Positions 40,859 to 50,427 of a stretch of DNA of 64,000 bases are shown here, piece by piece. The position numbers and the translations under genes were made by a program. This stretch comes from DASXRC01 sp036506495. GTDB lineage: Bacteria; Actinomycetota; Actinomycetes; Mycobacteriales; Micromonosporaceae. The DNA is taken from positions 1 through 64,000 of the forward strand of contig DASXRQ010000147.1 in NCBI GenBank assembly GCA_036506495.1. The letters are read 5' to 3'. The notes under the pieces were generated by a model, which was not told the DNA's origin, ran no database searches, and worked only from the letters and a program-made list of their open reading frames with translations. Positions within the stretch are counted from its first letter, which is position 1. Each line of letters begins with the position of its first letter.

Positions 40859-41332
40859 GTGACGAAGAACCTGTTCGACGACCCGCGCATCACCGCCGTG
40901 GGGCTCTTTGCGGAGGCGTTCACCGGGCTGAGCGCCCGGTTGGCGGTGCAGCTCGCCGAGCACGGTCTGTCCGGCGTCGAGTTCGAGGTGCTCATCCGCC
41001 TCGCCCGTTCCCCCGAGCAACAGCTGCGCATGACCGACCTGGCCGCCCAGACCTCGCTCTCGACGAGCGGCGTCACGCGCGTGGTCGACCGGATGGAGCG
41101 CGACGGCCTCGTCGGCCGCGCGGCCTGCCCGACGGACCGGCGCAGCTGGTACGCGGTGATCACGAAGCCCGGCCTGGGCAGGCTGGAGGAGACTCTGCCC
41201 GGTCACCTCGAGCTGATCGAGGAGTGGTTCACCGGCCGGCTGCCGGGCAAGCAACTCGATGACGTGCTCGCCGGGCTGCGAGTCGTCCGCGACGCCGTTC
41301 GTCCGGGGGCGACCGCCGGCGCGACGCTCTGA
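40859..41332 (+). CDS. MarR-family transcriptional regulator
   Basis: This 157-residue winged-helix regulator contains ARSPEQQLRMTDLAAQTSLS for the helix-turn-helix and VVDRMERDGLVGRAACPTDR for the wing, as in MarR proteins. The GTG at 40859 has little ribosome-site support and may be read near leaderless. It is divergent from yceI with a palindrome between them, so autorepression and control of yceI are likely. Confidence 0.88.
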   Translation: MTKNLFDDPRITAVGLFAEAFTGLSARLAVQLAEHGLSGVEFEVLIRLARSPEQQLRMTDLAAQTSLSTSGVTRVVDRMERDGLVGRAACPTDRRSWYAVITKPGLGRLEETLPGHLELIEEWFTGRLPGKQLDDVLAGLRVVRDAVRPGATAGATL

Positions 41333-41377
41333 CCACCGCGCCAGGATCTGTCGGGCCGTCTCGCTACGGTCGCCGCC

Positions 41378-42211
41378 ATGAAGTACGGCTTCGTGATGCC
41401 CTACGGCGACGCCCGGCTCGCGGCCGACCTGGCGGCCGCGGCCGAGGACGGCGGATGGGACGGGTTCTTCGTCTGGGAAGCGATCTGGGGGGTCGACGCC
41501 TGGGTGGCCTTGACCGCGGCCGCGATGACCACCAGCCGGATCAGGCTCGGCACCATGCTCACGCCGCTGCCCAGGCGCCAGCCGTGGGACGTGGCAAGCC
41601 AATCGGCGACGCTCGACAACCTCAGTGGGGGCCGGGTGAACCTCGCGGTCGGCCTCGGCGCGGTCGACGACCGCTGGTGGCTGTTCGAGAACGATCCAGG
41701 ACGGCGCACCAGGGCAGAGCGGCTCGACGAGGGGCTGGCCGTGCTGACCGGCCTTTGGTCGGGCCGCCCGTTCGCATACGCCGGAAACCACTTCGCCGCG
41801 CGACCGACGACGTCGATGGTGCCGCCGCCGCCCGTGCAGGTTCCCCGGATCCCGATCTGGGTGGTCGGCGGCTGGCCGGCCCCGCGTTCCATGCGTCGGG
41901 CCGCGCGGTGGGACGGGTGGCTGCCGAACGTGCTGCAGCGGGGCGGCTCGCCGGCCGAGCTGACGCCGGAGACGCTGGCCACGGCGGCGGCGTGGATCCG
42001 GGACCGCCGCGCGGCGGACGGCCTGCCGATGGCAGGTTACGACATCGTCGTGGAGGGCAGCACGCCGGTGGATGATCGGGCCGCCGCCGCCCGGGTCGAG
42101 CCGTGGGCCGACGCCGGCGCGACCTGGTGGATCGAGGCCGACTGGTCCGTCGAACACGACCAGGTCCGGGCGTACGCCCTGCGGCGGCTCGCCGCCGGTC
42201 CACCACGATGA
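41378..42211 (+). CDS. LLM-class flavin-dependent oxidoreductase (F420/FMN)
   Basis: This 277-residue TIM-barrel enzyme of the luciferase-like superfamily, many members of which use F420 in actinobacteria, contains EDGGWDGFFVWEAIWG, SRIRLGTMLTPLPRRQPWDVA and LDNLSGGRVNLAVGLGAVD, all typical. A shortened insertion region and the ending DIVVEGSTP suggest a small member. It lies 45 bp after marR on the same strand, so it may be co-transcribed. The substrate is unknown. Confidence 0.88.
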   Translation: MKYGFVMPYGDARLAADLAAAAEDGGWDGFFVWEAIWGVDAWVALTAAAMTTSRIRLGTMLTPLPRRQPWDVASQSATLDNLSGGRVNLAVGLGAVDDRWWLFENDPGRRTRAERLDEGLAVLTGLWSGRPFAYAGNHFAARPTTSMVPPPPVQVPRIPIWVVGGWPAPRSMRRAARWDGWLPNVLQRGGSPAELTPETLATAAAWIRDRRAADGLPMAGYDIVVEGSTPVDDRAAAARVEPWADAGATWWIEADWSVEHDQVRAYALRRLAAGPPR

Positions 42212-42522
42212 CGTCGTGCGGCTACGGTCCGTAGCCACACGGCGGCGACGACCGGCAGAATCGGCGGCAGAAATTCCACCGGCCGCGCGGTCATTAGCCG
42301 CGATCCGGGAAATCGGGGACCAGCGGCGAGCTAGCGTGCTGCGAGCGGGAGGCGTCTCGCGAACGGCGCGGCGGGTGGAGAGCAGCGGGGCATGCTGGGG
42401 GGCTCCGCACGCCGGCAGTGGGGGGCGCGTGTTGACAACCGGCGCCGCCGGCCGCAAGGCCGATGGGCGCCGGATGTCCACGCGGCGGGGCGCGGCGCCT
42501 CCCGGCATGCGCGCCCCGACGT
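42212..42522. other. Intergenic stretch with no supported gene
   Basis: This GC-rich stretch lies between converging genes. I see no gene with a ribosome site and no tRNA. Small GC hairpins (for example GGCGCCG...CGGCGCC near 42440-42475) could end transcription of the HTH-STAND gene. Confidence 0.4.
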
Positions 42523-45090
42523 TTAGGCGCCGACCCGGTCGTCGGTCGAGTCCGAACTGGTGCGCTGCTGCGGCAGCGCGACCCGGCGACCATCCGGACC
42601 AAGCATTGCCCGCTCGTTGGGCAGCAAGGTGATGCCGCCCTCCCGACAGACCGACGCCAGCCAGTCCAACGCCCGGTCCCGGCTCGCCCGGTCGCCGGCC
42701 GCCGCGACGAGGCCGACGAGCGCCTCCGCCACGTCCCGCAGGTCGTGCCGGCCCGCGTACGCGTGTGCGGCGACCGTGAACAGCTCGGCGGCCGCCGCCC
42801 GATCCCCGCGCCGGAGGGCGAGGTGTGCCTCGATCCACGCACACGCACCTTCGTCGCCCGGGCTGCCCTCGGCGCGACCGGCACCCGTCTCGCGTAGCTC
42901 GGCGACGACCACCTCCGCCTCGGCGACGCGACCGCCCTGCGCCAGTGCCAACCCGATGGTGGTGAGCACGCGCCGACGGTGGCCGGGGTCGCCGAGCTCC
43001 TCGAGCACCGGTATCACCTGCCGGCCCAGGGTCTCCGCGTTCGCGTACCGCCCGTCGAGGCGGTCGACCTCGGCAACGTTCGCCCGGGCCAGGGCGCGCA
43101 AGCGGTCCTCGCCGCACTGTGCGGCGAGGCGGTCCACCGCCGCCAGCCGGCGCCGGGCCGCGGCCAGGTCTCCCACCCGAATCTCGTGCCAGGTCAGGTT
43201 GTTCTGCGCGACGGTCATGTCGCGGGTCCGGCCGGTGCCGGTGGCCAGTGCGAGCATCGCCTCGCCGTGGTGGCGCGCCTCGTCGTATCCACCGACCGTC
43301 ATCCACAGCCCGCAGAGCAGGCTGCGGGTGGCGAGCTCGCCGGTGACGTTGCCTAGGTGCTGGAACTCCTCCAGCGCCTCCTCGGCCGACGCCAGCTCCG
43401 CGCGGCCGGCGCCGTGCTCGAGCGCGAGCTGCGCGGCGCCCGCCTTGGCCCACGCGCGCACCGCCGGGTCGACGTCGGCGGTCCGCGGATCGTCGAGCAA
43501 CCGCCGCAACCACTGCCGGCCGGGCACGTCGCGGCCGCGGAAGCGCCACCAGCGGGGCAGTTTCGACGCGAGGCAGAGCGCGGTGTGCGGGTCGTCATTG
43601 GCCGAGTACGCGAGGGCGGCCGACAGGTCCATCGCGACGTCGTCGAGACTGGCCACGGCCGCGCGCAGCTGTGCCCCGGCCAGCTCGGGAGCGATCCGGG
43701 CGGCCAGTCGAGCGAGCACGACCGCGTGCCGACGGCGAGCGGCCGGCAGCTCCCCGGCCGCCGCCGCCTGTTCGAGGGCGAAGTCCCGGACGACGTCGAC
43801 GAGCCGGAACCGGGCCGCACCGGTGCCCCGCACGCTCACCAGGCCGAGGGCCAGCAGCCGGTCCAGCAGCGGCACCGGGTCGCCCGCGGCCGGACCACCG
43901 CCCGGCTGGGCCTCGTCGGTCAGCAGGGCCTCGGCCAGCTCGACCGACCATCGATTGCGGAACACCGACAGGCGGCGCAGGGCGTACCGCTCGGCCGGGT
44001 TGAGCAGGCGGTAGCTGGCGGCCACCGCGTCGCGCAACGTCACGGCCACCGCCTCCTGCGACGCGGGAGTGCCCGACAGGTCGAGCACTCGGTCTCCGTA
44101 CCTGTTGAGGATCTCGTTGAGGTCCAGCACCCGCCCGCGGGCCGCGGCGAGCTCCAGGGCCAGCGGAAGACCGCCGAGCCGGCGTACGAGATTGACCAGA
44201 GCGCCCACCTCCGCGCCGCCCGGCGGCTCGCGGCGCACGTGCCGCAACCGATCCAGGAAGAGCGCGGCCGCCGGGTACGCCGAGACCGTCGCGAGGTCCG
44301 CCTGCGTGTCCGCGGGCGGCACCTCCAACGGAGCCACCGGCCACACGCGCTCGCCCGGCAGGCCGATCGGATGTCGCCCGGCGGCCAGCACGCGCAGCGC
44401 CGGTGCGGCCCCGGCAAGCCAGCGCAGCGCCTCGGCGACCGAGCCCGCGGCCCGCTCGACCGCGTCCACGAGCAGCAGGGCCGGGTGCTCGGCGAACCGG
44501 GCGACGAGGTCGGGCGAGCGGGCGACCCCGAAGACCGCAGCGACCGCCGCGAGCACGTCCGGTTCGGTGGACACCTCGCCGACCACGATGCCGGCGACGC
44601 CGCCCGGGAACCGGTCCGCCACGTGGTGGGTCACCGCCAGAGCCAGACTGCTCTTGCCCACTCCGGCGAGGCCGACCAGGGTGACCACGCCGTGTCCGGT
44701 CGTGAGCAGATCGGCGATGTCTGCCACGTCCCGCTGCCGTCCGATCAGCGTGCCGGGTGCGGGCAGTGCCCGCGTCGCGGGCCGGTCCGCCGTCGGCTCG
44801 CTCGGCCCGCGGGCGGCCACCAGGAAGTCGAGCCGGTCCGCGCCGGTCAGGCCGAGCGCGTTGGCGAGCAGCTCCACCGTGGTCCGCTGGGGTCGGGACG
44901 CGCGGCCACGCTCCAGATCTCGAACGGTCCGCACCCCGATGCGGGCCCGCGCGGCGAGTTCCGACTGGGTCAGCCCGATCGCACGGCGGCGGGCGCGCAG
45001 CAGAGCGTCGAGCGTGCCGACCCGGCCGGCACCCTCCGCAGGGCCGGCCGCCGCCCGGTCGCCCTCGTCCGCGCCATGATCGGGCGTCAT
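42523..45090 (-). CDS. HTH-STAND-TPR regulator (XRE helix-turn-helix, NB-ARC ATPase, TPR repeats)
   Basis: This 855-residue signal-transduction ATPase has an N-terminal XRE domain (residues 26-85, IGLTQSELAARARIGVRTVR). The NB-ARC nucleotide-binding domain has Walker A GLAGVGKSS at 140-148 and Walker B LLLVDA at 205-210. A winged-helix region with LNPAERYALRRLSVF follows, then C-terminal TPR-like helices (about 560-830). STAND proteins switch on when a ligand or partner releases the ATPase. It resembles AfsR-type regulators but has an XRE instead of an OmpR-type DNA-binding domain. It lies 110 bp downstream of the mmpL gene on the same strand. Targets are unknown. Confidence 0.85.
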   Translation of the reverse strand: MTPDHGADEGDRAAAGPAEGAGRVGTLDALLRARRRAIGLTQSELAARARIGVRTVRDLERGRASRPQRTTVELLANALGLTGADRLDFLVAARGPSEPTADRPATRALPAPGTLIGRQRDVADIADLLTTGHGVVTLVGLAGVGKSSLALAVTHHVADRFPGGVAGIVVGEVSTEPDVLAAVAAVFGVARSPDLVARFAEHPALLLVDAVERAAGSVAEALRWLAGAAPALRVLAAGRHPIGLPGERVWPVAPLEVPPADTQADLATVSAYPAAALFLDRLRHVRREPPGGAEVGALVNLVRRLGGLPLALELAAARGRVLDLNEILNRYGDRVLDLSGTPASQEAVAVTLRDAVAASYRLLNPAERYALRRLSVFRNRWSVELAEALLTDEAQPGGGPAAGDPVPLLDRLLALGLVSVRGTGAARFRLVDVVRDFALEQAAAAGELPAARRRHAVVLARLAARIAPELAGAQLRAAVASLDDVAMDLSAALAYSANDDPHTALCLASKLPRWWRFRGRDVPGRQWLRRLLDDPRTADVDPAVRAWAKAGAAQLALEHGAGRAELASAEEALEEFQHLGNVTGELATRSLLCGLWMTVGGYDEARHHGEAMLALATGTGRTRDMTVAQNNLTWHEIRVGDLAAARRRLAAVDRLAAQCGEDRLRALARANVAEVDRLDGRYANAETLGRQVIPVLEELGDPGHRRRVLTTIGLALAQGGRVAEAEVVVAELRETGAGRAEGSPGDEGACAWIEAHLALRRGDRAAAAELFTVAAHAYAGRHDLRDVAEALVGLVAAAGDRASRDRALDWLASVCREGGITLLPNERAMLGPDGRRVALPQQRTSSDSTDDRVGA

Positions 45091-45200
45091 AACAGCGAAG
45101 GGTACGCACGCCCGTCGGGCGGTGGGAGGTCTGCGTCGACCAGCCGACCGGTTGCCCCTCGGATTCCCGACAGAGGCTCGTAGCTGTCGACGATCACGCG

Positions 45201-47486
45201 CTACGTTCCGCGCTCGGACAGCAGCTGTTTGACCGGTGGGGTTGGCTTAGGCGCCGGCTGGGCAGCCGATGCCGGCCGCCACCGCTCGTACCAGCGACGC
45301 AACGGTCCCGGCGCCCACCAGTTCCACTCGCCGAGCAGGCTCATGACGGCCGGGAGCAGGAGTCCCCGCACGACGGTCACGTCGATCAGGACGGCCACCG
45401 CCATCCCGACGCCGATCTCCTTGACCGCCACGAGACGGCCGAGCACGAAGCCCAGGAACACGATCGTGATGCACAAGGCCGCGGCCGTGACGACCGGTCC
45501 GGTGAGGGTGATGCCGCGCAGCACGGCCCGGTCGCTGGCCCCTCCAGCGTCCTCGGCGCCGCGCCTAGTTCCCGTCGGGCGCCGCCGATCCCACTCCTCG
45601 CGGATCCGGGCGAGGAGGAACACCTCGTAGTCCATGGACAGCCCGAAGACAAAGACGAACAGCAGCACCGGGGTCGTCAGGTCGAGTCCCCCCCAGGACT
45701 CGAAGCCGAGCAGCCGCGCGCCCCAGCCCCACTGGAACACGACCACGAGCACGCCCAGCGTCGCGGCCAGCGTCAGGGCGTTCATCACCAGGGCCTTGAC
45801 CGGCACGACCACCGAGCCGGTCAGCGCGAACAGCAGCACCGCCGTGGCCAACAGCAGCACCAGCACCGCGGCCGGCAGCCGGGAGGCCACCGAGTCGCGG
45901 TAGTCGACCACCTCGGCGGCCGGGCCCGCGACCGCCATCCGGAATGGCACATCCATCGCGCGGACGGTCCGCACCAGATCGCGCGACCGGGCGTCGGCGG
46001 TCTCGCCGCGCGGCGTCAGGTCGATGACCGTGGCGCCCGGCGGGACATCCATTCGCAGCTCCAGCCGGGCCACCTGCGGCAGCGTGTTCAGCTTGTTGAG
46101 CAGCGCGAGCACCTCGGGCCGCCCCGGATCGGCCTCGACCACGACCGTGACCGGCGCCGCCTGGTCCGCGTTGAAGTCCCGCTGCAGCACGTCGTACGCC
46201 CGGCGAGCCTCCATCGTCGTCGGCAGGGCGCGGGCGTCCGAGTTGGCGAGGTTCGCGTGGAGGAACGGCGCGGCGAGCAGCAACAGGCCCACGACCGCGA
46301 CCGCCGCGACCGCGGCCGGTCGACCCTGGGCGAACCCGGCGAGCCGACCCAGCAGACCCATCCGTGGGGTGGCGCCCGCGGCCCGCGCACCCCGGCCGGC
46401 TCCCCCACCGGCGGCCCGGCGCGGGGCGAGATGGCCGAGGGCCGCGGTGGCCCGGCTCACCCACGTCCGGGCGCCCGGCGCCGGGATCCGCCGGTGCAGG
46501 ACCGCGATCAGGGCGGGCACGGCGGTCAGCGCGATCAGCGTCGCTAGCGCAACCACGACGGCGCCGCCCAGTGCCATCGCGGCGAGGAGCGGCTCGGCGA
46601 AGGCGAACAGGCCACCGAGCGCCGCGCCGACGGTGAGACCGGAGATGAGGACGGCCCGGCCGGCGGTGGCGGTCGTCCGGGCCAGCAGCTCGGGCACCGG
46701 CGCGGTCGGGTCCTTCGAGCGCTCCTCCCGGAACCGCGACACAAGCAGCAGCGAGTAGTCCACGGCCAGGCCGATGCCGAGCAGGGTCACCACGTTGACG
46801 GCGTACTCGCTGACCTGCCCGACCGTGGTCAGGCCGAGCAGACCGAGCAGCGTCACGGCGATCGCGGCGAGGGCGACGAGCAGCGGAATGCTCCCAGCGA
46901 CGAGGCCTCCGAGGATCACGACCAGGGTGATCAGGAGTACGCCCAGGGCGATCGACTCGCCGAAGGTCGCATCGCGGATGGCTTGTTCCCCGAACGCTCG
47001 CTCGGCGATCGGCTTGCCTCCGATGAGGATCTGCGGGGCGTCTATCCGGCGCAGCACCGCCGAGGCGCGGTCCTCGACGCCGTCGCGCTGAGCCTCGGTC
47101 AGGTCCCGGGCGAGTTCGACGCGCACCACCGTGCTGTTGTTGTCCGCACCGATCTGTCCGCCGGGCGACGTGTACAGGTCGTCGACGGATACGACCCCGG
47201 CGATCGTGCGAAGCTGGGCCGAGGCCGCTGTGATGCTCTTCACGAGCTGCGGGTCGTAGGGCGACCGGCCGCGCACGACCGCGATCATCAGCGGTCCCTC
47301 TGGAACCAGCGCCTCGATGCGGGCGTCGGCGACGACCGACTCGGCGTCTGGCCGGAGTTGCGGGACGGTCCCGACCCGGTCGAACACGGCGCCACCGAAC
47401 GCCGCACCGAGCAGTGTCAGCGCGGCCCAGGCGGCGAGCACCGCCCAGCGGCGACGGTAACCGAACCTTCCCAACGCGGCGAACAA
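45201..47486 (-). CDS. MmpL/RND-family membrane transporter
   Basis: This 761-residue transporter of the MMPL group exports lipids or hydrophobic compounds. Twelve membrane helices are arranged as two repeats with external loops after helices 1 and 7. Family segments include GIGLAVDYSLLLVSRFREER in repeat 1 and FVFGLSMDYEVFLLARIREE in repeat 2, holding the Asp-Tyr pairs of the proton relay. I start at TTG 47486 because GGGAGG lies five bases upstream and FAALGRFGYRRRW is the usual N-terminus; the longer frame from 47582 is unsupported. No lipid-synthesis genes are adjacent. Confidence 0.9.
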   Translation of the reverse strand: MFAALGRFGYRRRWAVLAAWAALTLLGAAFGGAVFDRVGTVPQLRPDAESVVADARIEALVPEGPLMIAVVRGRSPYDPQLVKSITAASAQLRTIAGVVSVDDLYTSPGGQIGADNNSTVVRVELARDLTEAQRDGVEDRASAVLRRIDAPQILIGGKPIAERAFGEQAIRDATFGESIALGVLLITLVVILGGLVAGSIPLLVALAAIAVTLLGLLGLTTVGQVSEYAVNVVTLLGIGLAVDYSLLLVSRFREERSKDPTAPVPELLARTTATAGRAVLISGLTVGAALGGLFAFAEPLLAAMALGGAVVVALATLIALTAVPALIAVLHRRIPAPGARTWVSRATAALGHLAPRRAAGGGAGRGARAAGATPRMGLLGRLAGFAQGRPAAVAAVAVVGLLLLAAPFLHANLANSDARALPTTMEARRAYDVLQRDFNADQAAPVTVVVEADPGRPEVLALLNKLNTLPQVARLELRMDVPPGATVIDLTPRGETADARSRDLVRTVRAMDVPFRMAVAGPAAEVVDYRDSVASRLPAAVLVLLLATAVLLFALTGSVVVPVKALVMNALTLAATLGVLVVVFQWGWGARLLGFESWGGLDLTTPVLLFVFVFGLSMDYEVFLLARIREEWDRRRPTGTRRGAEDAGGASDRAVLRGITLTGPVVTAAALCITIVFLGFVLGRLVAVKEIGVGMAVAVLIDVTVVRGLLLPAVMSLLGEWNWWAPGPLRRWYERWRPASAAQPAPKPTPPVKQLLSERGT

Positions 47487-47629
47487 CGCGACCTCCCGAG
47501 ACACCCCGGTCGCACGTCGGCCCGGGCGCTGCCGGACATGCAAGCATCCGGGGCCGCCGTCGCCAATCCGTCGAGTCGTCAATGACGGCAGTCCGACACC
47601 CGGCCGGGTTCGCGGGGCGCTCGAGCGCG

Positions 47630-48787
47630 CTATAGGCCCAGATCGCGGGCGATGACCATCCGCTGAACCTCGGAGGTGCCCTCGCCGATCTCCAGAATCT
47701 TCGAGTCCCGCCAGAAACGGGCGACCGGAAACTCGTTCATGAAGCCGTACCCGCCGTGGACCTGGGTCGCCTCGCGGGCATTGGTTACCGCGATTTCGCT
47801 GGCGTACAGCTTCGCGATCGAGGCCTGGCGCTTGAAGTCCTCGCCGGAGCCGAGGCGCGCCGCCGCGTCGTAGTACGCGAGCCGGGCGGTGTGCGCACGC
47901 AGCTCCATGTCCGCGATCTTGAACTGGATGGCCTGGAAGTTGCCGATCGGCTGACCGAACGCCTGCCGCTGCTTCGCGTAGCTGAGCGACTCGTCAACAC
48001 AGCCCTGGGCCAGGCCCGTGGCCAGCGCGGCGATTGCGATCCGCCCCTCGTCGAGGATGCGCAGGAACTGGGCGTACCCGCGGCCCCGTTCGCCGAGCAA
48101 GTTCGCGGCCGGCACCCGACAGTCGTCGAACGTGAGCTCGTGCGTGTCCGACGCACACCAGCCGACCTTCGAGTAGCCCGGCTGCACCGTGAAACCGGGC
48201 GTTCCGGACGGCACGATGATCGTGGAGAGCTCCTTCGAGCCATCGGGGTTGAGGCCGGTCATCGCGGTGACGGTGATCAGCGCGGTGATGTCGGTGCCCG
48301 AGTTGGTGATGAACGCCTTAGCGCCGTTGATCACCCATTCGCCGGTCGACTCGTCGACGACCGCGCGGGTCTGGGTCCCGCCGGCGTCCGACCCGAAGCC
48401 CGGCTCGGTTAGCCCAAACGCCGCGAGCGCCTCCCCGCTCGTCAGCCGCGGTAGCCAGTGCGACTTCTGTTCGGGTGTACCGAACCGGTAGATCGGCATC
48501 GCACCGAGGCTGACCGCCGCCTCCAGGGTGATCGCGAGGCTGGAGTCGACGCGGGCGAGCTCCTCGAGGGCGAGACACAGCGCGAAGTAGTCCCCGCCCA
48601 TCCCGCCGTACTCCTCGGGGAACGGCAGGCCGAACAGGCCCATCTTGCCCATCTGCCGGACGATCTCGTACGGGAACGAGTGCGCTTCGTAGTGCTTACC
48701 GATCGCGGGCGCCACCACCTCGCGGGCGAACTCCCGCACGCTGTCGCGCAGCGCCTCGTGCTCCTCGTTGAGCCGGAAGTCGACCAT
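47630..48787 (-). CDS. Acyl-CoA dehydrogenase (branched/short-chain type)
   Basis: This 385-residue FAD enzyme oxidises an acyl-CoA to the enoyl-CoA; in this locus isovaleryl-CoA or a related branched substrate is likely. Conserved features are GLTEPGFGSDAGGTQTRA, GWCASDTHELTFDDCRVP, RQAFGQPIGNFQAIQFKIAD, and ILEIGEGTSEVQRMVIAR with the catalytic Glu before Gly-Thr. ATG 48787 follows GAGAGGGC; an ATG 15 bases upstream is less likely. It is the last gene after the carboxyltransferase, 11 bp away. Confidence 0.92.
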   Translation of the reverse strand: MVDFRLNEEHEALRDSVREFAREVVAPAIGKHYEAHSFPYEIVRQMGKMGLFGLPFPEEYGGMGGDYFALCLALEELARVDSSLAITLEAAVSLGAMPIYRFGTPEQKSHWLPRLTSGEALAAFGLTEPGFGSDAGGTQTRAVVDESTGEWVINGAKAFITNSGTDITALITVTAMTGLNPDGSKELSTIIVPSGTPGFTVQPGYSKVGWCASDTHELTFDDCRVPAANLLGERGRGYAQFLRILDEGRIAIAALATGLAQGCVDESLSYAKQRQAFGQPIGNFQAIQFKIADMELRAHTARLAYYDAAARLGSGEDFKRQASIAKLYASEIAVTNAREATQVHGGYGFMNEFPVARFWRDSKILEIGEGTSEVQRMVIARDLGL

Positions 48788-48798
48788 GGTGCCCTCTC

Positions 48799-50331
48799 TC
48801 AAACGGGTGTCACGCCGTGCCGGCGGCGCGAGAACTGCCGATCCTTGTTCCGCGCGGCCGCGATCCGGCGCACGACCTCATCCCGGAGCTCGTGCGGCTC
48901 GACGAACGCGTCGACCACCAGCTCGCTGGCCAACCGCACGATGTCGATGTCCCGCTCGTACTCGTCGCGCTTGGCGGCGACGAACACGGCCCGCTCCGTC
49001 TCGTCGGCGATCGCGGCGATCTTGTTGGCGTAGACCGCGTTGACCGCCGCCTCGGCACCCATCACGGCGATCTTGGCGGTGGGCAAGGCGATCGTCGCGT
49101 CCGGCTCGAAGCCCGGGCCGGCCATCGCGTACAGCCCCGCGCCGTACGCCTTGCGCACCACCACGCAGATCTTCGGGACGGTCGCCTCCGCGATCGCGCT
49201 GATCATCTTCGCGCCGTGGCGGATGATGCCCTGCTTCTCGACCGCCGCACCGACCATGAAGCCGGGTACGTCGGCCAGGAACACCAGTGGCACGTTGAAC
49301 GCGTCGCAGAGCTGAACGAACCGGGTCGCCTTGTCCGCCGAGTCGACGAACAGCACGCCCCCCTTGAACATCGAGTTGTTGGCGACCACGCCGACAACCT
49401 CGCCCTCGAGCCGTCCGAACCCGACGGTCACCTCGCGCGCCCACAACGCGTGGATCTCGAAGAAGTCGCCGGCGTCCAGCAGGCCGCGGGCGTACCGCCG
49501 CATGTCGAAGGCCTGCCGCTCGCTCGCCGGCACCAGCGCGGCGAGATCGACCCCGCCGGGCGCCGGCTGACCCTGCGCCGACGGAGGGCGCTCGGTCCAG
49601 TTCGCCGGGAGGTACGACAGGTACCGCCGGACCACGTGCAACGCTTCGGGCTCGGTCTTGCACAGGAAGTGGCCGACGCCGGACTCGGCGCAGTGCATCC
49701 GCGCGCCGCCCATCTCCTCGAGCGTCGTCTTCTCCCCCGTGACCATCTCGACCATGCGGTCCGAGCCGAGGTACATGCTCGCGTTGCCGTCAACCATCGC
49801 CACGACGTCGCAGAAGGCGGGGATGTACGCCCCGCCGGCCGCGCTCGGCCCGAACAGCGCGCAGACCTGGGGGATCGATCCGGACGCCCGGACCTGGTTC
49901 CAGAAGATCTTGCCGGCACCGCGCCGGCCCGGGAACAGATCGACCTGGTCGGTGATGCGGGCGCCGGCCGAGTCGACGAGGTAGGCCATCGGCACGCCGC
50001 TGTCGTAGGCCCGCTCGATGATGCGAATGATCTTCTCGACCGTCCGGGCGCCCCACGAGCCGGCCTTGACCGTCGAGTCGTTCGCCATCAGGCAGACCGG
50101 GCGGCCGTCGATGGTCGCCGCGCCGGTGACCACCCCGTCCGCCGGCAGCCCTTCGGCGAGGGCGTTCGCGTAGAGGCCATCCTCCACAAAGGAGCCGTCG
50201 TCGACCAGGAGCGCGATGCGCTCGCGAGCGAACAGCTTGCCGCGCGCGGCGTTCGCGGCGTGGTACTTCTCGGCGCCGCCGGCACGGATCCGCTTGCGCA
50301 GCTGCTCCAGCGCCTCACCGTCGAACGTCAC
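48799..50331 (-). CDS. Acyl-CoA carboxylase carboxyltransferase (beta) subunit
   Basis: This 510-residue carboxyltransferase moves CO2 from carboxybiotin to an acyl- or enoyl-CoA. The N-terminal half has VMANDSTVKAGSWGART, MAYLVDSAGARITDQVDLFP and AYIPAFCDVVAMVDGNASMY. The C-terminal half has KGGVLFVDSADKATRF, PLVFLADVPGFMVG and RKAYGAGLYAMAGPGFEPD. The segment arrangement fits methylcrotonyl- or propionyl-type enzymes. With HMG-CoA lyase and acyl-CoA dehydrogenase alongside, a leucine-pathway methylcrotonyl-CoA carboxylase is the best reading. A palindromic operator precedes it, so it and the dehydrogenase form their own transcription unit. Confidence 0.92.
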   Translation of the reverse strand: MTFDGEALEQLRKRIRAGGAEKYHAANAARGKLFARERIALLVDDGSFVEDGLYANALAEGLPADGVVTGAATIDGRPVCLMANDSTVKAGSWGARTVEKIIRIIERAYDSGVPMAYLVDSAGARITDQVDLFPGRRGAGKIFWNQVRASGSIPQVCALFGPSAAGGAYIPAFCDVVAMVDGNASMYLGSDRMVEMVTGEKTTLEEMGGARMHCAESGVGHFLCKTEPEALHVVRRYLSYLPANWTERPPSAQGQPAPGGVDLAALVPASERQAFDMRRYARGLLDAGDFFEIHALWAREVTVGFGRLEGEVVGVVANNSMFKGGVLFVDSADKATRFVQLCDAFNVPLVFLADVPGFMVGAAVEKQGIIRHGAKMISAIAEATVPKICVVVRKAYGAGLYAMAGPGFEPDATIALPTAKIAVMGAEAAVNAVYANKIAAIADETERAVFVAAKRDEYERDIDIVRLASELVVDAFVEPHELRDEVVRRIAAARNKDRQFSRRRHGVTPV

Positions 50332-50366
50332 CGCGACTCCCTCCCGGCGATCGTGTCGTGAACTAC

Positions 50367-50383
50367 CTGAACGATCGTTAGGG
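50367..50383. promoter_or_regulatory. TetR-type operator 1 (upstream of carboxyltransferase gene)
   Basis: CTGAACGATCGTTAGGG contains the perfect palindrome AACGATCGTT at 50370-50379. The same 12-base word GAACGATCGTTA recurs at 52726-52737 and, with one changed core base pair, upstream of the TetR gene. Confidence 0.75.
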
Positions 50384-50427
50384 TAGCCCAGCCCGGGTCC
50401 GGCGACAACGGACCGGCGGCTCCTCGG

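Noticed and set aside
40166..43549. A minus-strand open frame of more than 1100 codons running upstream from the YceI gene
   Set aside because: Only the last 193 codons have family features and a ribosome site. The rest is antisense to marR and the LLM oxidoreductase gene and overlaps the STAND gene out of frame; high GC removes stop codons.
42523..45090. Anti-phage STAND (Avs-like) system
   Set aside because: It has an XRE DNA-binding domain and TPR repeats but no nuclease, protease or other killing domain, and no neighbouring defence genes.
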